A stretch of DNA of 32,162 nt. Source: an uncultured Spirochaetaceae bacterium. GTDB lineage: Bacteria > Spirochaetota > Spirochaetia > Sphaerochaetales > Sphaerochaetaceae. A program made the translations under genes and the position numbers. Of the stretch, positions 23,199-30,686 are shown piece by piece (within the stretch, counting starts at the first letter, position 1; each line of letters begins with the position of its first letter). The stretch covers positions 1 through 32,162 of the forward strand of contig CAMKPI010000001.1 of NCBI GenBank assembly GCA_946414625.1, written 5' to 3'. The notes below the pieces were generated by a model. The model made no database searches. It had not been told where the DNA came from and saw nothing but the letters and a program-made list of their open reading frames with translations.

Positions 23199-23307
23199 GA
23201 ATCACAACAACCTGCAAACAGGAAAGCGAACAGCGACAATTCCGCCCGTCGTGCGATCCTTAAGATGAATCACAGCGACCTGCAAAGAAGGAAAGCAAAC
23301 AAGGCGG
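23199..23307. repeat. 68-bp repeat duplicating the DUF92 gene's 3' end
   Basis: GAATCACARC-RACCTGCAAA at 23267 recurs at 23199. About 30 of 35 positions match, with one deletion. The 23267 copy covers the DUF92 stop codon (23270-23272) and the last codons (AFLLCRSL); the other lies in the gap between DUF92 and the peptidase. The deletion shifts the frame of the copy, so it is non-coding. Confidence 0.75.
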
Positions 23308-24163
23308 AGAAAATGCCCGACAGCAGGTTCACAATGTCATTATCGAGCCACGCAAGCCCGCGCACCAGCGGCCGCTTGTTCCCTGCGCTGTCTGTGTCCT
23401 CCTCCGTCAGGGCGTTCGCCTCGACGTCGTGATAAATCGCCTGGAAAGTCGCCCCAAGATATGAATCTATCACACAACCCGCAAACCCCGAAAGAGAGAT
23501 AATCCAAAAAGAGAGCACTGGGAACTCTGTTCTGAAAAACAATACCCACAGAAGTGCTGTGGAAATGCTGCCCGCAAATCCTCCCGCAAAACCCAGAAGC
23601 GTCACTCCCCCGCTCATTCCGCGCGGCACTGGACGGAATGTTTTTATCGAGAACGGCGGACGGATCGACATGCGTCCGATCTCTCCCGCCCATGTGTCTG
23701 ATGCGGCTTCCGCGAGCGATGAGCCGAACACAATCAGCGCCGCTCGACTGCCGGTGTTGTAGTAATACAACGCGGACAGAATTGCCATCATGGCATTCGC
23801 AAGCACCTGCATCATGTCGCGTGTGTTGCCCTTTTTTTCTTTCACGGTTCCGGGATCCGATTCGTCCGCATTCATGAATCCCGATGCAGTCCCTTTCCGT
23901 CCGAGATTGCCCACTGTGTGGTTTTTTGCGTAGCGATGGATCACATATGCGGAAGCATAAAAGAAAAGGAGCAGAAGGAAGCCAAAAGGCCCGGCGCACC
24001 AAAAAATCACAACCCCGGTAAAAAACGCGGCGACAGCCCCGCTTGCCGAAAGATGCCTTCGTTTATACTCGAGGACAGGAAACGGCAGCATCACGGCAAG
24101 AACAATCAAAGCCCTGAAAACCCACGAGAGAGAAAAAAAAGCATCACCTATCCGATACAACAT
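23270..24163 (-). CDS. DUF92 family integral membrane protein
   Basis: A 297-residue protein with about six hydrophobic spans and the DUF92 (PF01940) core: ASGAVAAFFTG near 40-50, EAASDTWAGEIGRM around 148-162 and KTFRPVPRGMSGGVTLLG around 172-190. Plant members of the family (VTE6) phosphorylate phytyl phosphate to the diphosphate; animal TMEM19 is uncharacterised. The ASDTxxxExG motif is the family's probable active site. The gene directly upstream encodes a phytol/dolichol kinase-like protein, which supports a role in phosphorylating isoprenoid alcohols. Start ATG 24163 lacks a strong ribosome binding site. Confidence 0.88.
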   Translation of the reverse strand: MLYRIGDAFFSLSWVFRALIVLAVMLPFPVLEYKRRHLSASGAVAAFFTGVVIFWCAGPFGFLLLLFFYASAYVIHRYAKNHTVGNLGRKGTASGFMNADESDPGTVKEKKGNTRDMMQVLANAMMAILSALYYYNTGSRAALIVFGSSLAEAASDTWAGEIGRMSIRPPFSIKTFRPVPRGMSGGVTLLGFAGGFAGSISTALLWVLFFRTEFPVLSFWIISLSGFAGCVIDSYLGATFQAIYHDVEANALTEEDTDSAGNKRPLVRGLAWLDNDIVNLLSGIFSALFAFLLCRSL

Positions 24164-24285
24164 ATCCAGAATCTACCCCGCGGGAAAAATTCATGCAAGG
24201 AATGACCCGCAAATTTACACAACCCACAAAAATGTTCTCCTTCCTCCCAACCGAGACGGATCCGTTAAATCGCAAAACCGGTTCT

Positions 24286-24500
24286 CCCTGCATCCAGCAC
24301 CGTCCCAGGACTATCCCGCGACTTCCAGCGGCGCACCCGCGCATTTCAAGGTAGTGCCGCACCCTCGGACGATTCTCCCGTGCATTTCAGCGCCGTCCCG
24401 CACCGTCCGGCGGCGTTCCCGAGCTTTCCTAGGCAGTGCCGCTCACTCCGGCAACTCTCCCGAGCATTTCAGCGCCGTGCCACACGTACGTGAAAACTCT
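24286..24500. repeat. 41-bp tandem repeat between the two kinase-like genes
   Basis: Four units begin CCCG at 24336, 24377, 24418 and 24459, exactly 41 bp apart. Unit two and four share CCCG-GCATTTCAGCGCCGT; units one and three are more diverged. A degenerate partial region precedes them from 24286. The array fills most of the 347-bp gap, and the last unit ends next to the 3' end of the upstream gene (stop 24511-24513). No gene is seen in the gap. Confidence 0.85.
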
Positions 24501-24510
24501 TACAGTTCTC

Positions 24511-25137
24511 TCACCCCAGCACCGCACACAGCGCGTAAATCGCAAGCGGAACACTGATATTATCCAACCCAAACGGAGTATATGCCTCCGCCACCGTCGC
24601 AACGATTGCGACAAGCACTGCGCCCCAAACAGGAACACAGCGGAACAACAAAACAACCAAAAGCGTCACGGCAAACATGCACGCAGAACCGGCAACGGTC
24701 TTTTTTTTGTTGAAAGGAAATTCTCGTTTTCCGAGCATCATACCAATCGGTGCGGAAAACCCGTCCGCATATCCCATTCCGAGCAGCCCCGCTCCGAGAC
24801 AATCCATCGAACCGAAGCCCGAGTCCTTCAGGAATAACATCAGCATTATTGAAATCGGAAAATACACCGTTCCCCAACTGCGGCGGCTCCCTGTTTTCAG
24901 CTCAACAAAATAATTCACAACCGCCATAAACGCCAGGATTCCAAAAGCCCAGGCTTCGCTTGTGAAAAACTCTCTGTAGATGAAGAACCAGTTGCTCACA
25001 CCTATGTGGACAAACTTTCTGGCAATCTCCCGCCTGAATTCCGTAAGCGGCCGTCTTTTTTTTATCAACACCGCCACGCCACCGCAAAACCCGATGAGAA
25101 GAGTCGTATATATCAATCCAACAACATTGCTATTCAT
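24511..25137 (-). CDS. Phytol/dolichol kinase-like membrane protein
   Basis: A 208-residue polytopic protein of the SEC59/VTE5/CdsA-like superfamily. Features: REIARKFVHIGVSNWF (residues 35-50; R-K-x2-H is the kinase family hallmark), a further VELKTGSRRSWGTVYFPIS (88-106; W-G-T-x-Y-F-P pattern of phytol kinase-like proteins), MGYADGFSAPIGMMLGK (122-138) and the KKKTVAGSACMF segment (GSxxMF). Members transfer phosphate from CTP to phytol, dolichol or polyprenol. About six TM spans. It lies upstream of DUF92 on the same strand. Confidence 0.85.
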   Translation of the reverse strand: MNSNVVGLIYTTLLIGFCGGVAVLIKKRRPLTEFRREIARKFVHIGVSNWFFIYREFFTSEAWAFGILAFMAVVNYFVELKTGSRRSWGTVYFPISIMLMLFLKDSGFGSMDCLGAGLLGMGYADGFSAPIGMMLGKREFPFNKKKTVAGSACMFAVTLLVVLLFRCVPVWGAVLVAIVATVAEAYTPFGLDNISVPLAIYALCAVLG

Positions 25138-25231
25138 AATCGAATTCCGTCTCCCGTCACGCCGGCTTCATTGCCCTGAGCCGGTTCCTTCCCCTCCGCC
25201 GCCGCGCTGTTTTCCGCTGAATAGAGGCGCG

Positions 25232-25400
25232 TAGGCACTCTCTCTCGAATCCCTTACGTCGCAGGAAAGCTTTTCCCAAAGGCAAAGAATCCTGGCGCAT
25301 AGGCGCTCTCCCCAGGCGCTCCTTTACGCACAGAACTTCTTCTCCCGTAGATAAAAAACCAAGCTAATAGGCGCTCAGAACCGTTCCGACATATTCCCGC
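25232..25400. repeat. 68-bp tandem repeat downstream of the DUF2207 gene
   Basis: TAGGC(A/G)CTC occurs at 25232, 25300 and 25368, exactly 68 bp apart. Units one and two also align further (CCTTTACG-like centre and a CTTxTTCCC-like stretch), while unit three runs into the DUF2207 stop region. The array occupies the gap between the kinase-like start and the DUF2207 stop; no gene is seen. Confidence 0.7.
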
Positions 25401-27244
25401 TACCAGCTTCGGGAGCCGCCTCCGCCCATTCCTCCGCCGGAGAAACCACCTCCACCGCCACCCGAAGCAAGCCCTCCTATACTGTGACCTGCGTTCCGAG
25501 CCGCGGCGGCTGCGTTCACCGCATTCTGCATTCCTCTTGCCATCCCGGAGAGAACAGCAACATCAAACGCACCCATGCCGCTGTACCACTCAGGAGCCGG
25601 AACAGAAGCAAACCTGAACTTGTCCGCCCATTTTTTCTCCAACCCCAGAACTATTGCATAACACAAAACATGGTAATAGAACTCAGGATCATCGTCTATC
25701 AGGGCTTTCAGCTGATCCATTTCGACCTTATCTATGAAATCCCTGAATCCCGCCACCTCGTCCGTGATTCGCCTGCCATACGCGCTCTTCTTGGAAATAA
25801 ACTTCGACACGAACATTATCCCAGCGGAGAGAGCCGTACAGCAAATAAGGAACCGGTAATCAACAAAGGAAAAGAAAAGTCCGAACAATCCCGCGGCAGC
25901 GGCATACGGCGCGACGCAAAGAACAGCCATAAAAACGCTTCCCCTATGCGCTTCCAGAAGCCTGACTGCATTGCCAATCAGAACGGACGACACTATTGTG
26001 GTGAACACGGAAACGTATCCCGCAAAAATCATCAAACCCAGGTCGTAGTTGTAAACGGAAGTGAAAACAGAGAACAACAGAAGCGGCACAGCGGAAACAA
26101 CGGTGTAAAACTTAGATCGGGTTGTACTTTTCTCCTCAGTCAAAGCACGTTTCCCCGTAAAATAGCCCGCAACATACTGCTTACAGCTGTTTATTGTGCC
26201 GGAAATCGAGACCAACGCTGTTTTTGACAGGTCCGCGATCTCTCCGTCTCCCGTCTTGTTGAAAATCCCGTTAAACAGAGCCTCCTCGGCAATCTCGGCT
26301 CCGTCCAGCTTCGATACGAGCTTCACCGCCCTGTAAATACCCTTCTCAGTCTCCTCTATGCGGATAAAACCCTTATCCGCCCAGTAAAAAAGCATCGCAG
26401 ACAAATCCCTGCCGCCGACAGCTCCGTCGTTTATATAGCCGACATACATCGGAGAAAGCCCGTCTGGCGGAGTGAAGCGGGCTGTGACAACAGCAGGCTC
26501 GTCCACGCCGAACCGTCTCCACGCAACAAGAGACAAGAAAAGCAGGAAAAAACCCGTCCCGCAAATAGCGGCTTTTACCACGGCAGACCTGTCCACAACC
26601 CTGAAATACCCCTCCGGCAAATCAAGGCGGATCGTCACACCCTCGCCGATTGCAAAAGAAAATGCAGACCCGGATACCACAAGGAAATCGACGCCGTCGA
26701 TTGTCTGAATCTGAGACGAATAATCAACGAACTGGGCCCTGTCGCCGTATAGACCGCGGAAAAGAGTGATCCCAACTTCCCCGGCGGAAATCCCGTTCAG
26801 GGGAATGAACACATTGAAGTCAAAGCGCTCCACCGGCGCCTCGTTCTCCGTTCCCAGTAGATTGAACAGGAAAACATCGCCCTCTCCACCTTCAACCGGG
26901 ATCTTTCCCGTGTTGTAGTTGTAACTCAGGGAATATTCCTGGTCCCCGCTCACCAACTCGTCCTCGTCTCCAATCCGGATTACCTTGAATCCGTCTTCAA
27001 CCCGGTCATCATGCGGCTCTGAGCACTCTACCTCGGACACACGTGCGCGAACATCGGCAAATTTCAGCGGAATGAAGCGCTCAATTCCATGAGAAGGGTA
27101 CTCAAAACGCGCCACAAAATTCTCTTCGACACGATGGCGGGCCCCGATGTCCACAGTGACATCCGTGCGATAATACGGATAGCTCAAAGAGAAAACATTC
27201 CCCGCACAAAGCAGAACGAGAAAAAAAGCAAAAAGCCTCTTCAT
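25400..27244 (-). CDS. DUF2207 domain membrane protein
   Basis: A 614-residue exported membrane protein. Residues 1-20 are a signal sequence (MKRLFAFFLVLLCAGNVFS). The extracytoplasmic DUF2207 domain follows (about 25-240), then TM spans near 245, 385-480, and a cytoplasmic part. The tail is a glycine-rich string ending GGGGSRSW after SIGGLASGGGGGGFSGG, as usual in this family. Function is unknown. DUF2207 genes are commonly beside lemA, as here. The start at 27244 is chosen for the signal peptide; a TTG codon 18 nt earlier is an alternative, and neither has a strong ribosome binding site. Confidence 0.88.
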   Translation of the reverse strand: MKRLFAFFLVLLCAGNVFSLSYPYYRTDVTVDIGARHRVEENFVARFEYPSHGIERFIPLKFADVRARVSEVECSEPHDDRVEDGFKVIRIGDEDELVSGDQEYSLSYNYNTGKIPVEGGEGDVFLFNLLGTENEAPVERFDFNVFIPLNGISAGEVGITLFRGLYGDRAQFVDYSSQIQTIDGVDFLVVSGSAFSFAIGEGVTIRLDLPEGYFRVVDRSAVVKAAICGTGFFLLFLSLVAWRRFGVDEPAVVTARFTPPDGLSPMYVGYINDGAVGGRDLSAMLFYWADKGFIRIEETEKGIYRAVKLVSKLDGAEIAEEALFNGIFNKTGDGEIADLSKTALVSISGTINSCKQYVAGYFTGKRALTEEKSTTRSKFYTVVSAVPLLLFSVFTSVYNYDLGLMIFAGYVSVFTTIVSSVLIGNAVRLLEAHRGSVFMAVLCVAPYAAAAGLFGLFFSFVDYRFLICCTALSAGIMFVSKFISKKSAYGRRITDEVAGFRDFIDKVEMDQLKALIDDDPEFYYHVLCYAIVLGLEKKWADKFRFASVPAPEWYSGMGAFDVAVLSGMARGMQNAVNAAAAARNAGHSIGGLASGGGGGGFSGGGMGGGGSRSW

Positions 27245-27419
27245 ATCAAACAAACCGCGCAAACTGCCCCGCCGCGATCAGGTCTCGTGAGCCCCTTCCG
27301 GAGTCGGCGTAGCGCAGAACATGTTATCCGCGCCGCTATGCAAGCCCCAACCTGTGATCCTCTTCCGGCGGCATAACGGAAAGCCTTACCCCTCCGCCCC
27401 GCTTCGAAAAACAAAAGAC
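27245..27419. other. lemA-DUF2207 gap with weak 67-bp repeat
   Basis: A 175-bp gap between lemA and the DUF2207 gene. GTGAGCCCCTTCCGG at 27287 recurs as GTGATCCTCTTCCGG at 27354 (13 of 15 equal, 67 bp apart). The distance matches the other intergenic repeats but the similarity is short. No terminator or gene is seen; the two genes may be cotranscribed. Confidence 0.4.
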
Positions 27420-27977
27420 TCAGTCGAACGACACCCTCACGTTCTGCCTCTCTTCCGCGGTATTCTCCAGATATGTCATCTTCTGGAACTTGCCGCCGAA
27501 TATTCCTGCGATAAGAGAGCCCGGAAAAACCTCGATTGCCGTATTGAATGTCTTGACAACAGCATTGTAATACTTCCGCGCCTGCAGGATCTCCTTCTCC
27601 AGCCGGGACAGCTCTCCCTGCAGATTCTCGAAATTCTTGTTCGCCTTCAGCTCCGGATACGACTCCGACACAGCGAACAGTGTTTTTAGGGTTCCCTCCA
27701 AAGTCCGGTCCGCTCTGTCCCGCTCGGCAACCCCTTTTGCCCCGATTGCCATATTACGCGCCTGAATCACAGCAGAGAGAGTTTTTTCCTCGTGCTTCGC
27801 ATACCCTTTGACCGTCTCGACGAGGTTCGGAATCAAGTCGTACCTCTGTTTCAAGTGCGCATCCAGCTGGGCATACGCCTCGTCCCCATTGTTCTTAAGC
27901 TTTACGAAGCTGTTATATTTGCCAATGACAAAAAGAATCAGCACCACAAGTACCGCCGCGATGATTATTGCCGTCAT
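27420..27977 (-). CDS. lemA: LemA family protein
   Basis: A 185-residue protein with an N-terminal membrane anchor (TAIIIAAVLVVLILFVIGKYNSFVKLKN) followed by the helical LemA domain: EAYAQLDAHLKQRYDLIPNLVETVKGYAKHEE (residues about 35-66) and KYYNAVVKTFNTAIEVFPGSLIA near 138-160, both family signatures. LemA is an antigen-related periplasm-facing protein of unclear role, often encoded next to DUF2207 or TPM proteins. The ribosome binding site AAGGAGG lies 5 nt before the start. It has a well-formed promoter with a possible operator. Confidence 0.95.
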   Translation of the reverse strand: MTAIIIAAVLVVLILFVIGKYNSFVKLKNNGDEAYAQLDAHLKQRYDLIPNLVETVKGYAKHEEKTLSAVIQARNMAIGAKGVAERDRADRTLEGTLKTLFAVSESYPELKANKNFENLQGELSRLEKEILQARKYYNAVVKTFNTAIEVFPGSLIAGIFGGKFQKMTYLENTAEERQNVRVSFD

Positions 27978-28020
27978 GAAGCCCTCCTTTTATCTTTCCG
28001 GAAGTGAACCCGGATATAAA

Positions 28021-28075
28021 AATTCGCTTGACATCTGTCAATTTACATGAATAAACATCAAGTGTCAAGCGAATT
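28021..28075 (-). promoter_or_regulatory. lemA promoter flanked by 13-bp inverted repeat
   Basis: On the minus strand TTGACA (28068-28063), 17 bp, then TAAATT (28045-28040), predicted start near 28033, about 56 nt before lemA. Perfect 13-bp arms AATTCGCTTGACA (28021-28033) and its complement (28063-28075) frame it, centres 42 bp apart (four helical turns). One arm covers the -35 box, the other the start point. A gapped palindrome TTGACA-2-TGTCAA at 28028-28041 overlaps the -10 box. This arrangement suits a repressor binding two sites. Confidence 0.65.
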
Positions 28076-28102
28076 CCGCGCAGTTACACAAAAATAATAT
28101 AG

Positions 28103-28238
28103 TCAGTGGCCGGCAGATTTCATGCTCCCGCATCTGTCAGACCATCTCCTGCCTTTCAAGGCAGGATTTCGGCAAATCGGGACATCCACGCCGAGTCCCG
28201 TCTCCCGAGCAGCTTTGTCAAAGCAGGATTTCTGCAAA
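28103..28238. repeat. 62-bp repeat duplicating the pgi gene's 3' end
   Basis: The last 18 coding bases of pgi plus stop (28218-28238) recur downstream at 28156-28176 with 19 of 21 matches, 62 bp apart. The copy still reads FAEILP then stop in its own frame. A shorter related stretch, GGCAGATTTC near 28112, may be a further decayed copy. The copy's bases also form a hairpin (CCTGCC/GGCAGG around 28150-28165). Confidence 0.75.
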
Positions 28239-29765
28239 CGCCGCGAGATTCTCGTCCCCTTCGCAGCCGGAGAGAACCTTCTTTGCAAGAATCTTGCCCA
28301 ACTGCACACCTTCCTGATCAAAGCTGTTGAGGTTCCAGATAAAGCCCTGGAACATGACCTTGTTCTCGAAATGAGCAAGAATCTGACCAAGACTGAAGGC
28401 ATTCAGCCTGTCGCAGGCGATGAGCGACGACGGACGCCCCCCTTCAAAATGCTTGTTCGGATCATCCGCGTTCGCCCTGCCCTTGGCAAAGGCGACAATC
28501 TGCGCCACAAGGTTCGCATTCAACTTCTGCCGGGAGGTGCTTCCCTCAACGGTGGCATCAAGACTCCCCTGGTTCTCGCGGAACCCCATGAACTGAAGCG
28601 GTACAATGTCCGTTCCCTGGTGGAGAAGCTGATAGAAAGAATGCTGACCGTTCGTACCAGGCTCACCGAAAATCACAGGACCGGTCTTGTAGGAAATTCT
28701 CTCACCAAAGCGGTTCACACTCTTCCCGTTGCTCTCCATATCAAGCTGCTGGAAGTGCGCCGGAAGACGATTCAGACTCTGCGAATAGGGTAGTATTGCA
28801 GTGTACGGATAGCCCAGTACATTCCTGAGGTAAACACCGATGAGAGCGTCCATCAATGCCGGGTTCTTCGTGATATCGGACTGGAGGGCGGTCATGTCTG
28901 CCGCGTGGGCTCCGTCGAGCAGCTCCCTGAAGATCTCGTAGCCGTAGGTCAGGGACAGAATCACACCTCCCACCGCGCTGCATGAGGAATATCTACCGCC
29001 GATGTAGTCATCCATAAAGAACACCTGGAGGATTCCCTCCTCACGGGCAAGCGGGCTCGTCTCGGACGTGACAGCCACCATGTGAGCCTTCGGATTGGTT
29101 ATTCCCTTGTCTCGCAGAACCTTGAACACCAAGTCGCGGTTTGTGAGCGTCTCCAGCGTGGTACCGCTCTTGGACACAAGAATGAACAGCGTCTCCTCAA
29201 GGTTAAGCCCTTCCAGCACTCCGGCAGCATCGTCCGGGTCCACGTTAGAGATAAACCGCGCATCCAATTTCTCCACCGGGAGCAAATTAAGAGCATAGCA
29301 CAGAGCGCGGGGACCGAGGTCTGAGCCCCCGATTCCAATCTGCACCACATGTCTGAAAGCCCGCCCTGTGGAGCCTTTCACCGCGCCCGAGCGTACATCC
29401 TGGGAGAACTTCTCAATTTTCGCGAGCTCAGCCTTATAAAATTCGCTCTTGTCGCGCGGCACTGTGTCAACACATTCGCCGCGATTCAGCTGGTGAAGCA
29501 CCATGCGCTTCTCGCCCGTGTTCATAACCTCTCCGGAAAGGAGAGCCTTATACTTGTCGATGACTTCCGCCTCATCGGCAAGAGCCTGCAGAGCCTCCAC
29601 TGTCTCGTCCGAGACTGGCATGCAGGCGTAGTTATAGACAAAACCCTTTGCTCCGCGGACATTGCATTTTCTTATCCTTTCAGCATTTAAACCCTTCACG
29701 TCATAGAGCGCGCACGCATTCAGCGCACCAGTCGACACGAGCCTGTCAAAATTCCTATACTCCAT
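28218..29765 (-). CDS. pgi: Glucose-6-phosphate isomerase
   Basis: A 515-residue enzyme converting glucose-6-phosphate and fructose-6-phosphate in glycolysis and gluconeogenesis. Motifs: GIGGSDLGPRA (144-154), SKSGTTLETLTNRD (phosphate loop), FGEPGTNGQHSFYQLLHQG (with the catalytic Glu and His), and FDQEGVQLGKILAK near the end (catalytic Lys). The start at 29765 (MEYRNFDRL) is chosen since GAGGAGG lies 6 nt upstream; the longer frame overlaps the divergent PIN gene. Its length is between the E. coli (549) and Bacillus (450) types. Confidence 0.97.
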   Translation of the reverse strand: MEYRNFDRLVSTGALNACALYDVKGLNAERIRKCNVRGAKGFVYNYACMPVSDETVEALQALADEAEVIDKYKALLSGEVMNTGEKRMVLHQLNRGECVDTVPRDKSEFYKAELAKIEKFSQDVRSGAVKGSTGRAFRHVVQIGIGGSDLGPRALCYALNLLPVEKLDARFISNVDPDDAAGVLEGLNLEETLFILVSKSGTTLETLTNRDLVFKVLRDKGITNPKAHMVAVTSETSPLAREEGILQVFFMDDYIGGRYSSCSAVGGVILSLTYGYEIFRELLDGAHAADMTALQSDITKNPALMDALIGVYLRNVLGYPYTAILPYSQSLNRLPAHFQQLDMESNGKSVNRFGERISYKTGPVIFGEPGTNGQHSFYQLLHQGTDIVPLQFMGFRENQGSLDATVEGSTSRQKLNANLVAQIVAFAKGRANADDPNKHFEGGRPSSLIACDRLNAFSLGQILAHFENKVMFQGFIWNLNSFDQEGVQLGKILAKKVLSGCEGDENLAAFAEILL

Positions 29766-29823
29766 CAAAAACCTCCTCGGAGCCGCCAGCGCATCATGCG
29801 AGACCCAAGCATTCTCCGATTTT

Positions 29824-29852
29824 ACTTTAGCACACGCATGCGGTGTTTTCAA
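29824..29852 (-). promoter_or_regulatory. Predicted pgi promoter
   Basis: Minus strand: TTGAAA (29852-29847), a 17-bp spacer, TAAAGT (29829-29824), predicted start near 29817, about 50 nt before pgi. The spacer holds GCATGC with CAC and GTG around it, a near palindrome that could be an operator. Confidence 0.6.
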
Positions 29853-29943
29853 ATTTAAATTTCGTCTTTCCGCACCGCCCTCAACATCGCCATTTTTCAC
29901 CATCGTGCAAACGATTCGGCCGCTCATCCCGCCTTGTCCGCCC

Positions 29944-29972
29944 TTGTCTCGACCGTCTGCATCGTGTAATAT
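29944..29972 (+). promoter_or_regulatory. Predicted promoter of the PIN/NYN-like gene, leaderless
   Basis: Plus strand: TTGTCT (29944-29949), 17 bp, TAATAT (29967-29972). The ATG begins at 29979, seven bases after the -10 box, where transcription itself should start. No ribosome binding site is seen. The mRNA would be leaderless or nearly so. Confidence 0.5.
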
Positions 29973-29978
29973 AGATTC

Positions 29979-30686
29979 ATGAAAAAATATATCTACGTAG
30001 ATTATGAGAATATGAGCAACCTGAAAGATTTTCCCAGGATTCCCGATGGAAAGTATTTCTTCTTCATAGGCGCTAAGCAAAGCACAATCCCAAAAAGCCT
30101 CGTTTTCGCCAGCAACAGCACGCAAACACAATGGATAGAGATCGCCTCATCAGGGAAGAACGCGCTGGACTTCCACATCGCCTACCAGATTGCCAAGCAT
30201 GACGACGAAAAGAATGCGCTACACTACATCCTCTCAAAAGACAAAGGGTTTGACCCGCTGATTTCTTCAATCAACAAGCAGAAAAATGCAAAAATTGTAC
30301 GCAGAATAGTGAGCCTGGACGACTTCCTGATGGAATTGGGCGACGCCGACATGTCGGACAACGCCACAGCGGGCAGCGCGGGCGCTCTTTCTGCCTCCGG
30401 ACAAAACGAAGGCTCTTCCGACAACGCGGCAAAAAAAACAAAGAAACGCCCCGCTTCGCCTAGGGAAAGGTACGACAAGGAGAAATTCGACCGGGTGTTG
30501 AAGAACCTCACCGGAATTGCAAAAAGCGCCCGTCCAAAAAGCGAAAAGACTTTGAAATCCCATATCCTCACCTTCGCGACAGGCGAAAACTGGACGGATT
30601 CGGACGTACAAGCCATCGTGAACGAGCTTTACCGCGAGGGCATCATAAGCAAGGGCGCGGGAAGCCGAATATCCTACTCGAAATAG
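29979..30686 (+). CDS. PIN/NYN-like nuclease domain protein
   Basis: A 235-residue protein. Residues 1-115 look like a PIN-like/NYN nuclease fold: YVDYENM (Asp8, Glu10, Asn11) at the N-terminus, LDFHIAYQIA (Asp64) in the middle, and LSKDKGFDPLI (Asp88, Asp92) as the third acidic cluster. These would bind the metal ions for RNA cleavage. A low-complexity Gly/Ala/Ser and Lys-rich linker (about 125-160) precedes a C-terminal helical domain (165-235), with a winged-helix-like end (IVNELYREGIISKGAGSRISYSK), perhaps nucleic-acid binding. Exact function unknown. Confidence 0.75.
   Translation: MKKYIYVDYENMSNLKDFPRIPDGKYFFFIGAKQSTIPKSLVFASNSTQTQWIEIASSGKNALDFHIAYQIAKHDDEKNALHYILSKDKGFDPLISSINKQKNAKIVRRIVSLDDFLMELGDADMSDNATAGSAGALSASGQNEGSSDNAAKKTKKRPASPRERYDKEKFDRVLKNLTGIAKSARPKSEKTLKSHILTFATGENWTDSDVQAIVNELYREGIISKGAGSRISYSK

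Noticed and set aside
24144..24557. Small reading frames on both strands in the kinase-DUF92 gap
   Set aside because: They run through the 41-bp repeats, and none has a ribosome binding site or family-like sequence.
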